Assembly: GCA_035565335.1 (NCBI GenBank)
Contig: DATMSO010000006.1
Location: forward strand, 1-23,372
From: Methylovorus sp035565335
GTDB lineage: Bacteria; Pseudomonadota; Gammaproteobacteria; Burkholderiales; Methylophilaceae
Reading direction: 5' to 3'
Length of the DNA: 23,372 bases
Each line of letters starts with the position of its first letter. Position 1 is the first letter of the stretch. Below the pieces are notes generated by a model. That model was not told the origin of the DNA, searched no databases, and saw nothing but the letters and a program-made list of their open reading frames with translations. The position numbers were made by a program, and so were the translations under genes. Below, piece after piece: positions 7,982 to 16,271 of this stretch.

Positions 7982-10900
7982 ATGGCTATACGCGTTGCAC
8001 TGCACCACAAGACCAGCTACACCTTTGACCGCCTGGTTAATCTTTCCCCGCACGAAGTCCGGCTCAAGCCGGCGGCGCATGCCCGTACACCGGTGTTGTC
8101 GTATTCGCTGACGGTGAATCCGGAAAAACACTTTATCAACTGGCAGCAGGACCCTTACGGCAATTACATTGCGCGGTTTGTCTTCCCTGAAAAAGTCACC
8201 CAGCTGGATTTCACGGTGACCCTGGTGGCCGACATGACGGTCATCAATCCCTTTGATTTTTTCGTGGAAAAATATGCCGAGCAGTTCCCCTTTGCCTATA
8301 CCGAACAACTGGAGTACGAACTCGCTCCCTACCTGAAAGCCGAAGCGGCGGGCCCCAGGCTCGCCAAATGGCTGGACGATACTCGCCACCAGTTATTGAC
8401 GGCCCCCCTCAGCATTGCCAATTTCCTGGTTGCCATCAACCAGCGCCTGCAAGGCGACATAGGCTATCTGGTGCGCATGGAACCCGGTGTGCAGACGCCG
8501 GAAGAAACGCTGGAAAAACGTAGTGGATCCTGTCGCGATAGCGCCTGGCTTTTGGTGCAAATTCTGCGTCACCTGGGCCTGGCTGCCCGATTTGTATCCG
8601 GTTACCTGATTCAGCTCACCGCCGATATCAAGGCGCTGGATGGCCCCAGCGGTACTGAAGTGGACTTTACCGACCTGCATGCCTGGACCGAGGTTTATAT
8701 TCCCGGGGCCGGATGGATAGGCCTGGACCCGACCTCCGGCCTCTTGGCGGGCGAAGGGCATATACCGCTGGCCTGCACCGCGATGCCCGCCTCGGCGGCG
8801 CCGGTGACCGGCTTTACCGATATTGCCGAGGTCACTTTTCATCATGAAATGAGCGTGACCCGCATCCACGAAGACCCGCGCGTAACCAAACCCTATAGCG
8901 AAGAAGACTGGCAGAAGATAAACCAGATCGGCCAGCAAGTAGACCGCGATCTGGAAAAACAGGATGTACGCCTGACCCAGGGCGGCGAGCCTACCTTTGT
9001 TTCCATTGATGACATGGATGGCCCCGAGTGGAATACCCAGGCGCATGGCGACAAAAAGCGCGAGCTGGCAGGCAAGCTGGCATTGCGTCTTAAAGAACGC
9101 TTTACCCAGGGCGGCATGCTGCATTATGGACAGGGCAAATGGTACCCAGGCGAGCCTTTGCCGCGCTGGGCGATCAATATGTATTGGCGCGCCGATGGTA
9201 CGCCCATGTGGAATGACCCCGCGTTGTTCTCCACCGATGGTCAGGCGGAAAAATATGATGTGCGCGAAGCTGAGCAATTTGCTACCAGCCTGGTAGAAAC
9301 CCTGGGCCTGCCTGCCGCCTGCATGCTGGCAGCCTATGAGGATGTCATGCAGCAAGCGGTGCTGGAGCAGCGTCTGCCAGACAATATTGACCCCTTGCAG
9401 GCTGACCTCGGCGCCAGCGAGGAACGCAAGCGCCTGGCGCAACTGCTGGAAGTTGGCCTGGGCAAGGTCGCCGGTTATGTGATTCCGCTCAAGCCGGAAT
9501 CCACGCGCAACACCACCACTTGGCGCACCAGCAAATGGCCGTTGCGCCGCGAGCATCTTTATCTGTTGAGTGGCGACTCGCCCATGGGGCTGCGCCTGCC
9601 ACTCGCCTCCCTGCCCTGGGTGCTGCCGGACGATGTCGAGCCGGAGTTTGCGGTTGACCCGTTTGCCGCCAAGGATGACCTGCCAGCGAAACCACTGGCT
9701 AGAAGCAAAGCGGGCAAGGCCAGTCTCAAGCCCGAAGCACGCGAAGTGGTACACACCGCTCTTTGCGTGGAAGTGCGCGGCGGCAGGCTGCATGTCTTCA
9801 TGCCGCCCATCTCCCGCATTGAGGACTACCTGACCCTGCTCGCCGCCATCGAAGCCACCGCGGCCAAACATCAACTCAAGCTGTGGCTGGAAGGGTATCC
9901 ACCGCCCCGCGACCCGCGTATCAAATCGCTCAGTGTCACCCCCGACCCGGGCGTGATCGAAGTGAATATACATCCGGCATCCAACTGGCAGGAGCTGGTG
10001 GATAACGTCACCACGCTCTATGAAGAAGCCCGCCAGACAAGGCTGGGCACCGAAAAATTCATGCTGGATGGCCGCCATACCGGCACAGGCGGCGGCAATC
10101 ATGCCACGCTGGGCGGCGCCACCCCGGCGGACAGCCCCATGCTACGCCGGCCGGATGTGCTGAAAAGCCTGATCACTTACTGGCAAAACCACCCGGCCCT
10201 GTCGTATCTGTTCTCCGGCACCTTTATCGGCCCCACCAGCCAGGCACCGCGCGTGGATGAGGCGCGTGACGATAATCTCTATGAACTGGCGATTGCTTTT
10301 CAGCAGATGGACAAGGTATTGCCGGATGCCAAGGAAAGTGAGCGGCCCTGGCTGGTCGACCGCCTGCTGCGCAATCTGCTGGTGGATCTCACCGGCAATA
10401 CGCATCGCTCGGAATTTTCCATCGACAAACTCTACTCGCCGGATGGCCCGACAGGCCGTCTGGGCCTGGTGGAATTCCGCGCTTTTGAAATGCCTCCGCA
10501 TGCCCGCATGAGCCTGCTGCAGATGTTGCTGCTACGGGCGCTGGTAGCGCATTTCTGGCGCAAACCCTATCAGGGCAAGCTGGTGCATTGGGGCACTGAA
10601 CTGCACGACCGCTGGATGCTGCCGCACTTCATTGCCCAGGATATCGGCGATGTGGTGGCCGACCTGCGCGCTGCGGGCTATGCATTTGAAAAGCACTGGT
10701 TTGATCCTTTTGTTGAATTCCGTTTCCCGCGGTATGGCACGGTGAATTACCACGGTGTTGAGCTGGAACTGCGCCAGGCTATTGAGCCATGGAATGTGCT
10801 GGGCGAGGAAATGAGCGGCGGCGGCACCTCGCGCTATGTGGATTCTTCGGTCGAGCGCATGCAATTGCGCGTGCGCGGCCTGACCGATGGCCGGCATATC

Positions 10901-11269
10901 GTCACCTGCAATGGCAGACCCCTGCCGCTGCAGGCAACCGGCATAGCCGGGGAATATGTGGCCGGGGTACGTTTTCGCGCCTGGAGCCCATGGTCGGCCT
11001 TGCACCCGACCATCGCCCCGCATGTGCCGCTGGTGTTTGATCTGGTGGATACCTGGAGCGGGCGGGCTATCGGCGGCTGCACTTACCACGTCAGCCATCC
11101 GGGAGGACGCAATTACGACAGCTTCCCGGTCAATGCCTTCGAGGCCGAAGCTCGGCGCTTTACCCGCTTCTGGGACCACGGACATACGCCGGGGCCGGTA
11201 TCGATTGCTGAAGAGCCGCGCAATCCGAAATTCCCGTTTACGCTCGACCTGCGGTGGCAAGCTGTTTAA
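7982..11269 (+). CDS. Transglutaminase-like domain fused to DUF2126 putative amidoligase
   Basis: This 1095-residue cytoplasmic protein has no signal peptide. Residues 1-85 are a bacterial transglutaminase N-terminal beta domain. Residues about 150-265 are the transglutaminase/papain-like core with an intact triad: C184 (GSCRD), H233 (LHAWTE), D249 (LDPTSG). From about residue 330 (LTQGGEPTF) to the end is DUF2126, listed as a putative amidoligase. Within it E660 (VIEVN), H699 (GRHTGTGGGNH) and E831/R833 (LVEFRAFEMPPH) resemble the metal- and substrate-binding strands of the glutamine synthetase/GCS fold; this is my reading by motif, not a search result. A GAAGGA site at 7971-7976 supports the start. 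The next gene, a circularly permuted ATP-grasp protein, begins 9 nt after the stop. The likely role is forming or breaking amide bonds on an unknown peptide or amino-acid product; no substrate is known. Confidence 0.9.
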   Translation: MAIRVALHHKTSYTFDRLVNLSPHEVRLKPAAHARTPVLSYSLTVNPEKHFINWQQDPYGNYIARFVFPEKVTQLDFTVTLVADMTVINPFDFFVEKYAEQFPFAYTEQLEYELAPYLKAEAAGPRLAKWLDDTRHQLLTAPLSIANFLVAINQRLQGDIGYLVRMEPGVQTPEETLEKRSGSCRDSAWLLVQILRHLGLAARFVSGYLIQLTADIKALDGPSGTEVDFTDLHAWTEVYIPGAGWIGLDPTSGLLAGEGHIPLACTAMPASAAPVTGFTDIAEVTFHHEMSVTRIHEDPRVTKPYSEEDWQKINQIGQQVDRDLEKQDVRLTQGGEPTFVSIDDMDGPEWNTQAHGDKKRELAGKLALRLKERFTQGGMLHYGQGKWYPGEPLPRWAINMYWRADGTPMWNDPALFSTDGQAEKYDVREAEQFATSLVETLGLPAACMLAAYEDVMQQAVLEQRLPDNIDPLQADLGASEERKRLAQLLEVGLGKVAGYVIPLKPESTRNTTTWRTSKWPLRREHLYLLSGDSPMGLRLPLASLPWVLPDDVEPEFAVDPFAAKDDLPAKPLARSKAGKASLKPEAREVVHTALCVEVRGGRLHVFMPPISRIEDYLTLLAAIEATAAKHQLKLWLEGYPPPRDPRIKSLSVTPDPGVIEVNIHPASNWQELVDNVTTLYEEARQTRLGTEKFMLDGRHTGTGGGNHATLGGATPADSPMLRRPDVLKSLITYWQNHPALSYLFSGTFIGPTSQAPRVDEARDDNLYELAIAFQQMDKVLPDAKESERPWLVDRLLRNLLVDLTGNTHRSEFSIDKLYSPDGPTGRLGLVEFRAFEMPPHARMSLLQMLLLRALVAHFWRKPYQGKLVHWGTELHDRWMLPHFIAQDIGDVVADLRAAGYAFEKHWFDPFVEFRFPRYGTVNYHGVELELRQAIEPWNVLGEEMSGGGTSRYVDSSVERMQLRVRGLTDGRHIVTCNGRPLPLQATGIAGEYVAGVRFRAWSPWSALHPTIAPHVPLVFDLVDTWSGRAIGGCTYHVSHPGGRNYDSFPVNAFEAEARRFTRFWDHGHTPGPVSIAEEPRNPKFPFTLDLRWQAV

Positions 11270-11278
11270 TATTGCGCC

Positions 11279-13819
11279 ATGCTGTCTTCGATCCTGAACG
11301 AATACCCGTTTGTGGCAAACTCGCATAACGAGTTGCTGCAATCGCCCGGAACGCCGCGCCCTCACTGGCAGCCACTGATCGATTCGCTAAGTGGCGAAGA
11401 GCCCGCCGAGATGCGCAAGCGCGTGGAAAACGTGCGTCGACTGGTACACGAAAACGGCCTGACTTATAACGCCTACGCCGACACCCAGGGTGGCCAGCGC
11501 CCGTGGGATCTCGACCCATTGCCCTTTATCCTGCCGCAGGATGAATGGGCACATATCGAAGCGGCCGTGATCCAGCGCGCCACTATCCTCAATACCGTGC
11601 TGCGCGACATCTACGGCGAACAGACTCTGATGGCGCAAGGCATGCTGCCGCCCGCACTGATACACGGCAACGCCGGATTCCTGCGTCCCTGTCATGGTAT
11701 TCCGCAGCCAGACGGCGTAGCCCTGCACATGTATGCAGTTGACCTCGCCCGCTCGGCCGATGGCCGCTGGTGGGTGGTTTCTGACCGTACACAGGCGCCG
11801 GCAGGCACCGGCTATGCGCTGGAAAACCGCATGGTGATTTCCAGCGTATTTCCAGATCTGTTTCGCGACCTTAACATTCAGCGCCTGAGCGGATTTTTTG
11901 CCAGCCTGCGCGATAGTCTGGCGCACTGGGGGCGCGAATGTGCCTACCGACAATCGCAAGCCAATCCCAATATCGCACCGCTGCGCCCCAGCGAGCAGCC
12001 GCTCACTGTGATCCTGACAGCGGGGCCCTTCAATGAAACTTATCACGAGCAATCCTACCTGGCGGGCTACCTGGGTTTCCCGTTGGTACAGGGCAATGAC
12101 CTGACTGTACGCGAAGGCGTGGTCTGGCTGAAAACCCTGGCCGGGCTCAAACCCGTGCATGCCATTCTGCGGCGCCTGGATGATATTTACTGCGACCCGC
12201 TGGAGCTCAATGCCGAATCGCTGCTGGGCATTGCCGGGCTGACTGAAGTGGCGCGGCGCGGCCATGTGCTGCTCGCCAACACCCTGGGCAGCAATGTGCT
12301 GCAATCCGGCGCGCTGATGGGATTTTTGCCGGCATTGAGCCAGCATCTGCTCAAGCAACCACTGATGCTGCCGTCGGTGGCCACCTGGTGGTGCGGCGAG
12401 CCGCAGGCGCTGGAAACGGTCATTGCCAATCTGGACCGCCTTTTGATCAAGAATGCGTTTCTGCATACGCGCGAGATCATGATTTACGGCCAGGATCTGG
12501 ATGGCGCCGCGCGCGAAGAGCTGATTGCCCAGCTGCGCGCCAACCCGGAAAACTACCTGGCGCAGGAGCTGGTGAAAGTATCGCAGGCCCCGGTCTGGAA
12601 TAGCCAGCTGCAGCAGATGCAGGCGCAGTCGGTCGGGCTGCGGGTGTTTGCCTGTGCCACGCCGAATGGTTATATCGTCATGCCGGGCGGGCTCACTCGC
12701 GTGGCCAGCAATGCCAATAAACGCGTGATTACCATGCAGGGCAGCGGCTGCAGCAAAGATACCTGGGTGATCACGCCCGATATCAAACCCAATACCCCCA
12801 GCCTGCTGCGCAAAACCACCTCCAGCGCCGGGCTGGTGCATGACAATATCCACCTGTCCAGCCGCGTCATTGAAAACCTGTTCTGGTTTGGCCGTCACTC
12901 GGTGCGCAGCTACCATGCCACCCGTCTCTTGCGTACCGCCATCCATTATCTGCTGGATTTTTCGCCCGAGCATCGCGCCGTGGAGTGGCCAACCGTCAAG
13001 GCCATGTGCATCTGGTATAACCTGATGCCGTCTGAAGAGGATGAAGAGGGCGAGAGCAACTATCCCCTGTTTGCCGAGGATGAGAATGCCATCGAATGCC
13101 TGCTGATCGCGGCCATTTTTGCTGATGACAGCACCAGCCTCGCCAGCCATATTACGCAATTTTTCCAGCTGGCCTTCAGTTTGCGCGAGCGCTTGTCCGG
13201 CGATCATTGGCGCCTGATCAACCAGCTGCATCTGCGCTTTGCCCAGCGCGATGCCCAGGCATCGCTGAGCGAGGCGCTGGCGGTGCTGGATGAAACCAAT
13301 ACTTCGCTGGTTACCATTTCCGGCTTTACGCTGGATAGCATGACGCGCGATCAGGGCTGGCGCTTTTTATCGCTGGGGCGGCGCATCGAGCGCCTGCAGT
13401 TCCTGTGCATCCTGCTGCAAAAGGCACTGGCCATGCCGGCCGAAAGCAGCCTGGACTGGCTGCTGGAGCTGACAGATTCCATCGTCACTTATCGCGCGCG
13501 CTATGCGGCGCAGCCAGAATGGTTGCCGGTGCTTTACCTCTTGCTGATCGATGAAAACAATCCGAATGCGATGATGTTCCAGTTGCGCGGGCTGGTGAAA
13601 TATCTGTCGCAGATATCGTCGACCTATAACGGCGGCGGAGGAGAAGGCCGCATGATGGAGCGCATGGAAAGCCTGCGCGCGTTTGATGTGGATGCATCGT
13701 TCCATCACAACAGCCCGGAGCTGATGGCCTGGCTGAGTGCGACGTACCAGGCGAGCGTGGAAATTTCCACCCAGCTGGGGCATCGCTTTTTCAGCTTTTC
13801 GGATACCACGGCCAACTGA
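11279..13819 (+). CDS. Circularly permuted ATP-grasp (DUF404/407) fused to alpha-E domain (DUF403)
   Basis: This 846-residue protein has two fused domains. Residues about 65-500 are a circularly permuted ATP-grasp ligase domain, with RRLDDIYCDPLEL at 298-310, the NTLGSNVL region and WWCG at 370-373, all typical of this family. Residues about 525-840 form an all-helical alpha-E domain, opening with LSSRVIENLFWFGRH. In many bacteria these are two separate genes, so the fusion is worth noting. ATP-grasp enzymes join a carboxyl group to an amine using ATP. The reaction here is unknown but is expected to be peptide or amide ligation in the cytoplasm. It starts 9 nt after the DUF2126 gene without a visible ribosome site, suggesting coupled translation, and ends 5 nt before a second transglutaminase gene. 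Confidence 0.9.
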   Translation: MLSSILNEYPFVANSHNELLQSPGTPRPHWQPLIDSLSGEEPAEMRKRVENVRRLVHENGLTYNAYADTQGGQRPWDLDPLPFILPQDEWAHIEAAVIQRATILNTVLRDIYGEQTLMAQGMLPPALIHGNAGFLRPCHGIPQPDGVALHMYAVDLARSADGRWWVVSDRTQAPAGTGYALENRMVISSVFPDLFRDLNIQRLSGFFASLRDSLAHWGRECAYRQSQANPNIAPLRPSEQPLTVILTAGPFNETYHEQSYLAGYLGFPLVQGNDLTVREGVVWLKTLAGLKPVHAILRRLDDIYCDPLELNAESLLGIAGLTEVARRGHVLLANTLGSNVLQSGALMGFLPALSQHLLKQPLMLPSVATWWCGEPQALETVIANLDRLLIKNAFLHTREIMIYGQDLDGAAREELIAQLRANPENYLAQELVKVSQAPVWNSQLQQMQAQSVGLRVFACATPNGYIVMPGGLTRVASNANKRVITMQGSGCSKDTWVITPDIKPNTPSLLRKTTSSAGLVHDNIHLSSRVIENLFWFGRHSVRSYHATRLLRTAIHYLLDFSPEHRAVEWPTVKAMCIWYNLMPSEEDEEGESNYPLFAEDENAIECLLIAAIFADDSTSLASHITQFFQLAFSLRERLSGDHWRLINQLHLRFAQRDAQASLSEALAVLDETNTSLVTISGFTLDSMTRDQGWRFLSLGRRIERLQFLCILLQKALAMPAESSLDWLLELTDSIVTYRARYAAQPEWLPVLYLLLIDENNPNAMMFQLRGLVKYLSQISSTYNGGGGEGRMMERMESLRAFDVDASFHHNSPELMAWLSATYQASVEISTQLGHRFFSFSDTTAN

Positions 13820-13824
13820 TTGCC

Positions 13825-14706
13825 ATGCGCTACCACATCCAGCACCAGACCGAATACCAGTACGACTTCGATGTGACGCTATCGCAGCACATGCTGCACA
13901 TGACGCCGCGAGTATTGGCCTGGCAGAATACACTGGCGCACCAGATCACCATTTCGCCCAACCCCAGCGAAACATCCCAGCGCCTGGATTATTTCGGTAA
14001 TGCCCGTCTGTATTTTTCCATTTACAGCCCGCACCAGACCTTGTCTGTGGTGTCGGAATCCACCGTAGAGGTTTTACCGCGCCTGTTGCCGGATTCTCTA
14101 TCGCAAAGCCCGTCATGGGAATCTGTACGTGACGCACTTACCCAGCATTACAACACCCACATGGAAGCACAGGCCTTTCTGTTCAGCTCGCCCAAGGCCG
14201 GTCGCCATCACACGCTGGCGCAGTATGCCGCGCCGAGTTTTACCCCTGGCCGGCCATTACTGGAAGCGGCCCTGGACCTGACGCAGCGCATCTATCAGGA
14301 TTTTGAGTTTGATGATCAGGCCACCAGCATTTCTACGCCATTATCCGACGTGCTGGCCGGGCGCCGCGGCGTATGCCAGGATTTTGCCCATTTGATGATT
14401 GCCTGCATGCGTAGCCTGGGGCTGGCCTGCCGCTATGTCAGCGGTTATATCCTCACCACGCCACCCGAAGGACAGGAACGCCTGATCGGCGCCGATGCCT
14501 CGCATGCCTGGGCTTCGGTGTACTGCCCGGATATCGGCTGGGTGGATTTTGACCCGACCAACAATTGCTTGGTGCAGACCGATCACATTACCGTCGCCTG
14601 GGGGCGTGATTTCAGCGATATTTCTCCCATGCGCGGCGTGGTGCTCGGCGGGGGTGCACAGCAGCTGGATGTCAGCGTCACCGTCACCCCCATAGCCGAG
14701 AGTTAA
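13825..14706 (+). CDS. Transglutaminase-like cysteine peptidase family protein
   Basis: This 293-residue stand-alone transglutaminase-like protein comprises an N-terminal beta domain (about 1-90) and a catalytic core with an intact triad: C184 (GVCQDF), H227 (SHAWASV) and D243 (FDPTNN). It is a distant paralogue of the N-terminal part of the first gene of the cassette; both share the pattern LGLA-R-VSGY after the catalytic Cys. There is no signal peptide. It starts 5 nt after the ATP-grasp/alpha-E gene, without a strong ribosome site, and is clearly the last gene of this operon because radC converges on it 22 nt later. Proteins of this group may act as peptidases, amidases or amide transferases; which one applies here cannot be told. 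Confidence 0.9.
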   Translation: MRYHIQHQTEYQYDFDVTLSQHMLHMTPRVLAWQNTLAHQITISPNPSETSQRLDYFGNARLYFSIYSPHQTLSVVSESTVEVLPRLLPDSLSQSPSWESVRDALTQHYNTHMEAQAFLFSSPKAGRHHTLAQYAAPSFTPGRPLLEAALDLTQRIYQDFEFDDQATSISTPLSDVLAGRRGVCQDFAHLMIACMRSLGLACRYVSGYILTTPPEGQERLIGADASHAWASVYCPDIGWVDFDPTNNCLVQTDHITVAWGRDFSDISPMRGVVLGGGAQQLDVSVTVTPIAES

Positions 14707-14728
14707 AGCCTGGCAGCAAGGCGTGCTC

Positions 14729-15403
14729 TTAAAGCAGCCCGCGTTCTGCAAACGACAGGGTGACATTGCCTGCCACCACAAAATGATCCAGCACGCGCAC
14801 ATCGATCAGATCCAGCGCCGTTTTCAGCTGTGCCGTGATCATTTCGTCCGCCCTGCTAGGCTCGGCGACACCCGATGGGTGGTTGTGTGCAAGAATGACT
14901 GCGCCCGCGTTGTAATGCAGGGCACGTTTGACGATTTCGCGCGGATGCACACTTGTCTGGGTCAAGGTGCCGGCAAACAACTCCTCGCATGCCAGCACCC
15001 GGTTTTGCGCATCCAGAAACATCACCAGAAACACTTCGCGCGGCAAGCCTCCCAGCTTGAGACTGAGAAAATCACGCACCTGCTGCGGGGAATTCATGAC
15101 ATCGCGTGCGCGCATTTCCTCGGCCAATGCCCGCCGGCTCATCTCAAAAATGGCCTGCAACTGCACATATTTGCTGCTACCCATGCCTTTGATCAGGGAG
15201 ATCTGCTGCTGACTGGCAGCAAAAATTCCATTCAGGCTGCCAAATACCTGCAATAGCTCGCGCGCCAGATCAACGGCACTTTTGCCGACAACGCCCACCC
15301 GCAAGAAAATCGCCAGTAATTCGGCATCTGATAATGCACCACTGCCCTGCGTCAGCAGCTTTTCGCGCGGACGCTCCCCTTCCGGCCAATCAATAATTGC
15401 CAT
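14729..15403 (-). CDS. radC: RadC family JAMM-domain protein
   Basis: This is a 224-residue RadC/UPF0758 protein of normal length. The N-terminal half has a helix-hairpin-helix-like DNA-binding region (about 35-90, with IKGMGSSKYVQL). The C-terminal half is a JAMM/MPN metalloprotease-like domain with H173-N-H175-P-S177-G and D186 as zinc ligands. RadC was once linked to DNA repair, but that role in E. coli has been disputed, so the true function is open. The start is backed by GAGGAA (complement of 15413-15418), 9 nt upstream. The stop codon of the upstream minus-strand gene lies inside this ribosome site, so the two genes are probably cotranscribed and coupled. Confidence 0.95.
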   Translation of the reverse strand: MAIIDWPEGERPREKLLTQGSGALSDAELLAIFLRVGVVGKSAVDLARELLQVFGSLNGIFAASQQQISLIKGMGSSKYVQLQAIFEMSRRALAEEMRARDVMNSPQQVRDFLSLKLGGLPREVFLVMFLDAQNRVLACEELFAGTLTQTSVHPREIVKRALHYNAGAVILAHNHPSGVAEPSRADEMITAQLKTALDLIDVRVLDHFVVAGNVTLSFAERGLL

Positions 15404-15416
15404 ACGTTATGTTTCC

Positions 15417-16190
15417 TCATGGTTGCCATCCGATTTCCCTGGCTGTGAGGTCCCCCACCAACGTCTGTGACAAATTTGCCGGTATATGCGCGCCATGCTG
15501 GCTATCGGGGATGCGTCCCGCCATCAGCTCAGCAAAGCGTTGCGGATACAAGGGCTGCCGATCCGGCTCGGCGTATCCCTCTGGGTAATGCGGTTGCGTG
15601 CTTGTCAGGTCATATTTATCGCGGGCACCTACGGTATGCAGCAACTCGTGGGCAATGACCATATTGTTTTGCGCGGTTTGCGCGGGGTCGGCATACACAT
15701 TAACAAGACCAACCCGGCCTTTGCTGAGCGCGGTGGAATGCGGCAAGGTAGGATGGCCGGCAACGTCAAAGTACAGCAGATACAAGCGAATATCCGCTTT
15801 TACCGGCGTGGGCGGACTGTGCCGCCAGGTCCACCAGCGAAAGTGCAAACTCCACGCCATGGTAGAGAGCATGCTGGCATTGCGCGGCGGCGGCGGTGGA
15901 ATATCGCCCACCACCGGCCCGAGATGCACGGCAAAAGGCTGTGCCAGCGCGAGATGGTATCGCTGGCCCTGCTCGGCAAAGTATTCTTCAATCTGCGCGA
16001 GTTGTTCCTGACTCAGCCGGCGTATCGCTACATTGGAGGCTTCACTGAGGTCGGCATTAACCGGGTATAGTGTGACATACAGGGTGCGGTGCCAATCCGG
16101 CTGGCCATTTTTCAACCAGGCTTGCTGGGCCACGGTGACCAGCACAAACAGCAATACAAATATCCTGAGTTTTCGCCACATACCCTGCAT
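15417..16190 (-). CDS. Membrane-anchored protein with HExxH zinc metallopeptidase motif
   Basis: This 257-residue protein is of unrecognised name. Residues about 8-22 (IFVLLFVLVTVAQ) form an N-terminal signal anchor or signal peptide, so the rest should face the periplasm. HELLH at residues 181-185 (codons 15636-15650) followed by TVGARDKYD is a classic zinc-peptidase HExxH site with a conserved-looking Gly/Asp/Tyr tail. A Pro-rich run (PPPPPRN) and a Trp-rich stretch lie in the middle. The C-terminal part has PEGYAEP, PLYPQRFAELMAGRIP. The start was placed at the ATG preceding the hydrophobic helix; 16181 (MWRKLRI), with GGGG 9 nt upstream, is a good alternative. The open frame continues upstream to 16571, but that part overlaps coaBC and is not coding. 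It is followed 13 nt later by radC. The substrate is unknown. Confidence 0.75.
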   Translation of the reverse strand: MQGMWRKLRIFVLLFVLVTVAQQAWLKNGQPDWHRTLYVTLYPVNADLSEASNVAIRRLSQEQLAQIEEYFAEQGQRYHLALAQPFAVHLGPVVGDIPPPPPRNASMLSTMAWSLHFRWWTWRHSPPTPVKADIRLYLLYFDVAGHPTLPHSTALSKGRVGLVNVYADPAQTAQNNMVIAHELLHTVGARDKYDLTSTQPHYPEGYAEPDRQPLYPQRFAELMAGRIPDSQHGAHIPANLSQTLVGDLTAREIGWQP

Positions 16191-16271
16191 CCCCGTTTTA
16201 AATCCTGCAATCGGCAGGCTGGACCTGCCGTAATTTGTATTAAAATGCACCCATTCATTCAAGAATTTATC
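16191..16271. promoter_or_regulatory. Divergent promoter region between the HExxH gene and coaBC, with hairpin
   Basis: This 81-nt divergent gap has a minus-strand sigma70-like promoter candidate: TTGAAT (complement of 16257-16262) and TACAAA (complement of 16234-16239), spaced 17 bp. A perfect 7-bp inverted repeat, CGGCAGG/CCTGCCG, lies at 16212-16218 and 16224-16230 with a CTGGA loop. An alternative CCTGC/GCAGG pairing starts at 16204. On the plus strand TAAAAT at 16241-16246 could be the -10 for coaBC, but its -35 is poor. The inverted repeat may be an operator or an mRNA hairpin. Confidence 0.4.

Noticed and set aside
8393..10102. 569-residue open frame on the minus strand
   Set aside because: It lies fully antisense to the DUF2126 gene, its residues are low-complexity shadows of the sense codons, and it matches no family I know.
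11387..13231. 614-residue open frame on the minus strand
   Set aside because: It is antisense to the ATP-grasp/alpha-E gene; the sense frame has clear family motifs, and the antisense frame has none and no ribosome site that I can defend.
16089..16271. 61-residue N-terminal extension of coaBC
   Set aside because: It would overlap the HExxH gene, and starting at 16272 puts the catalytic H75, N125 and C158 exactly where E. coli CoaBC has them.
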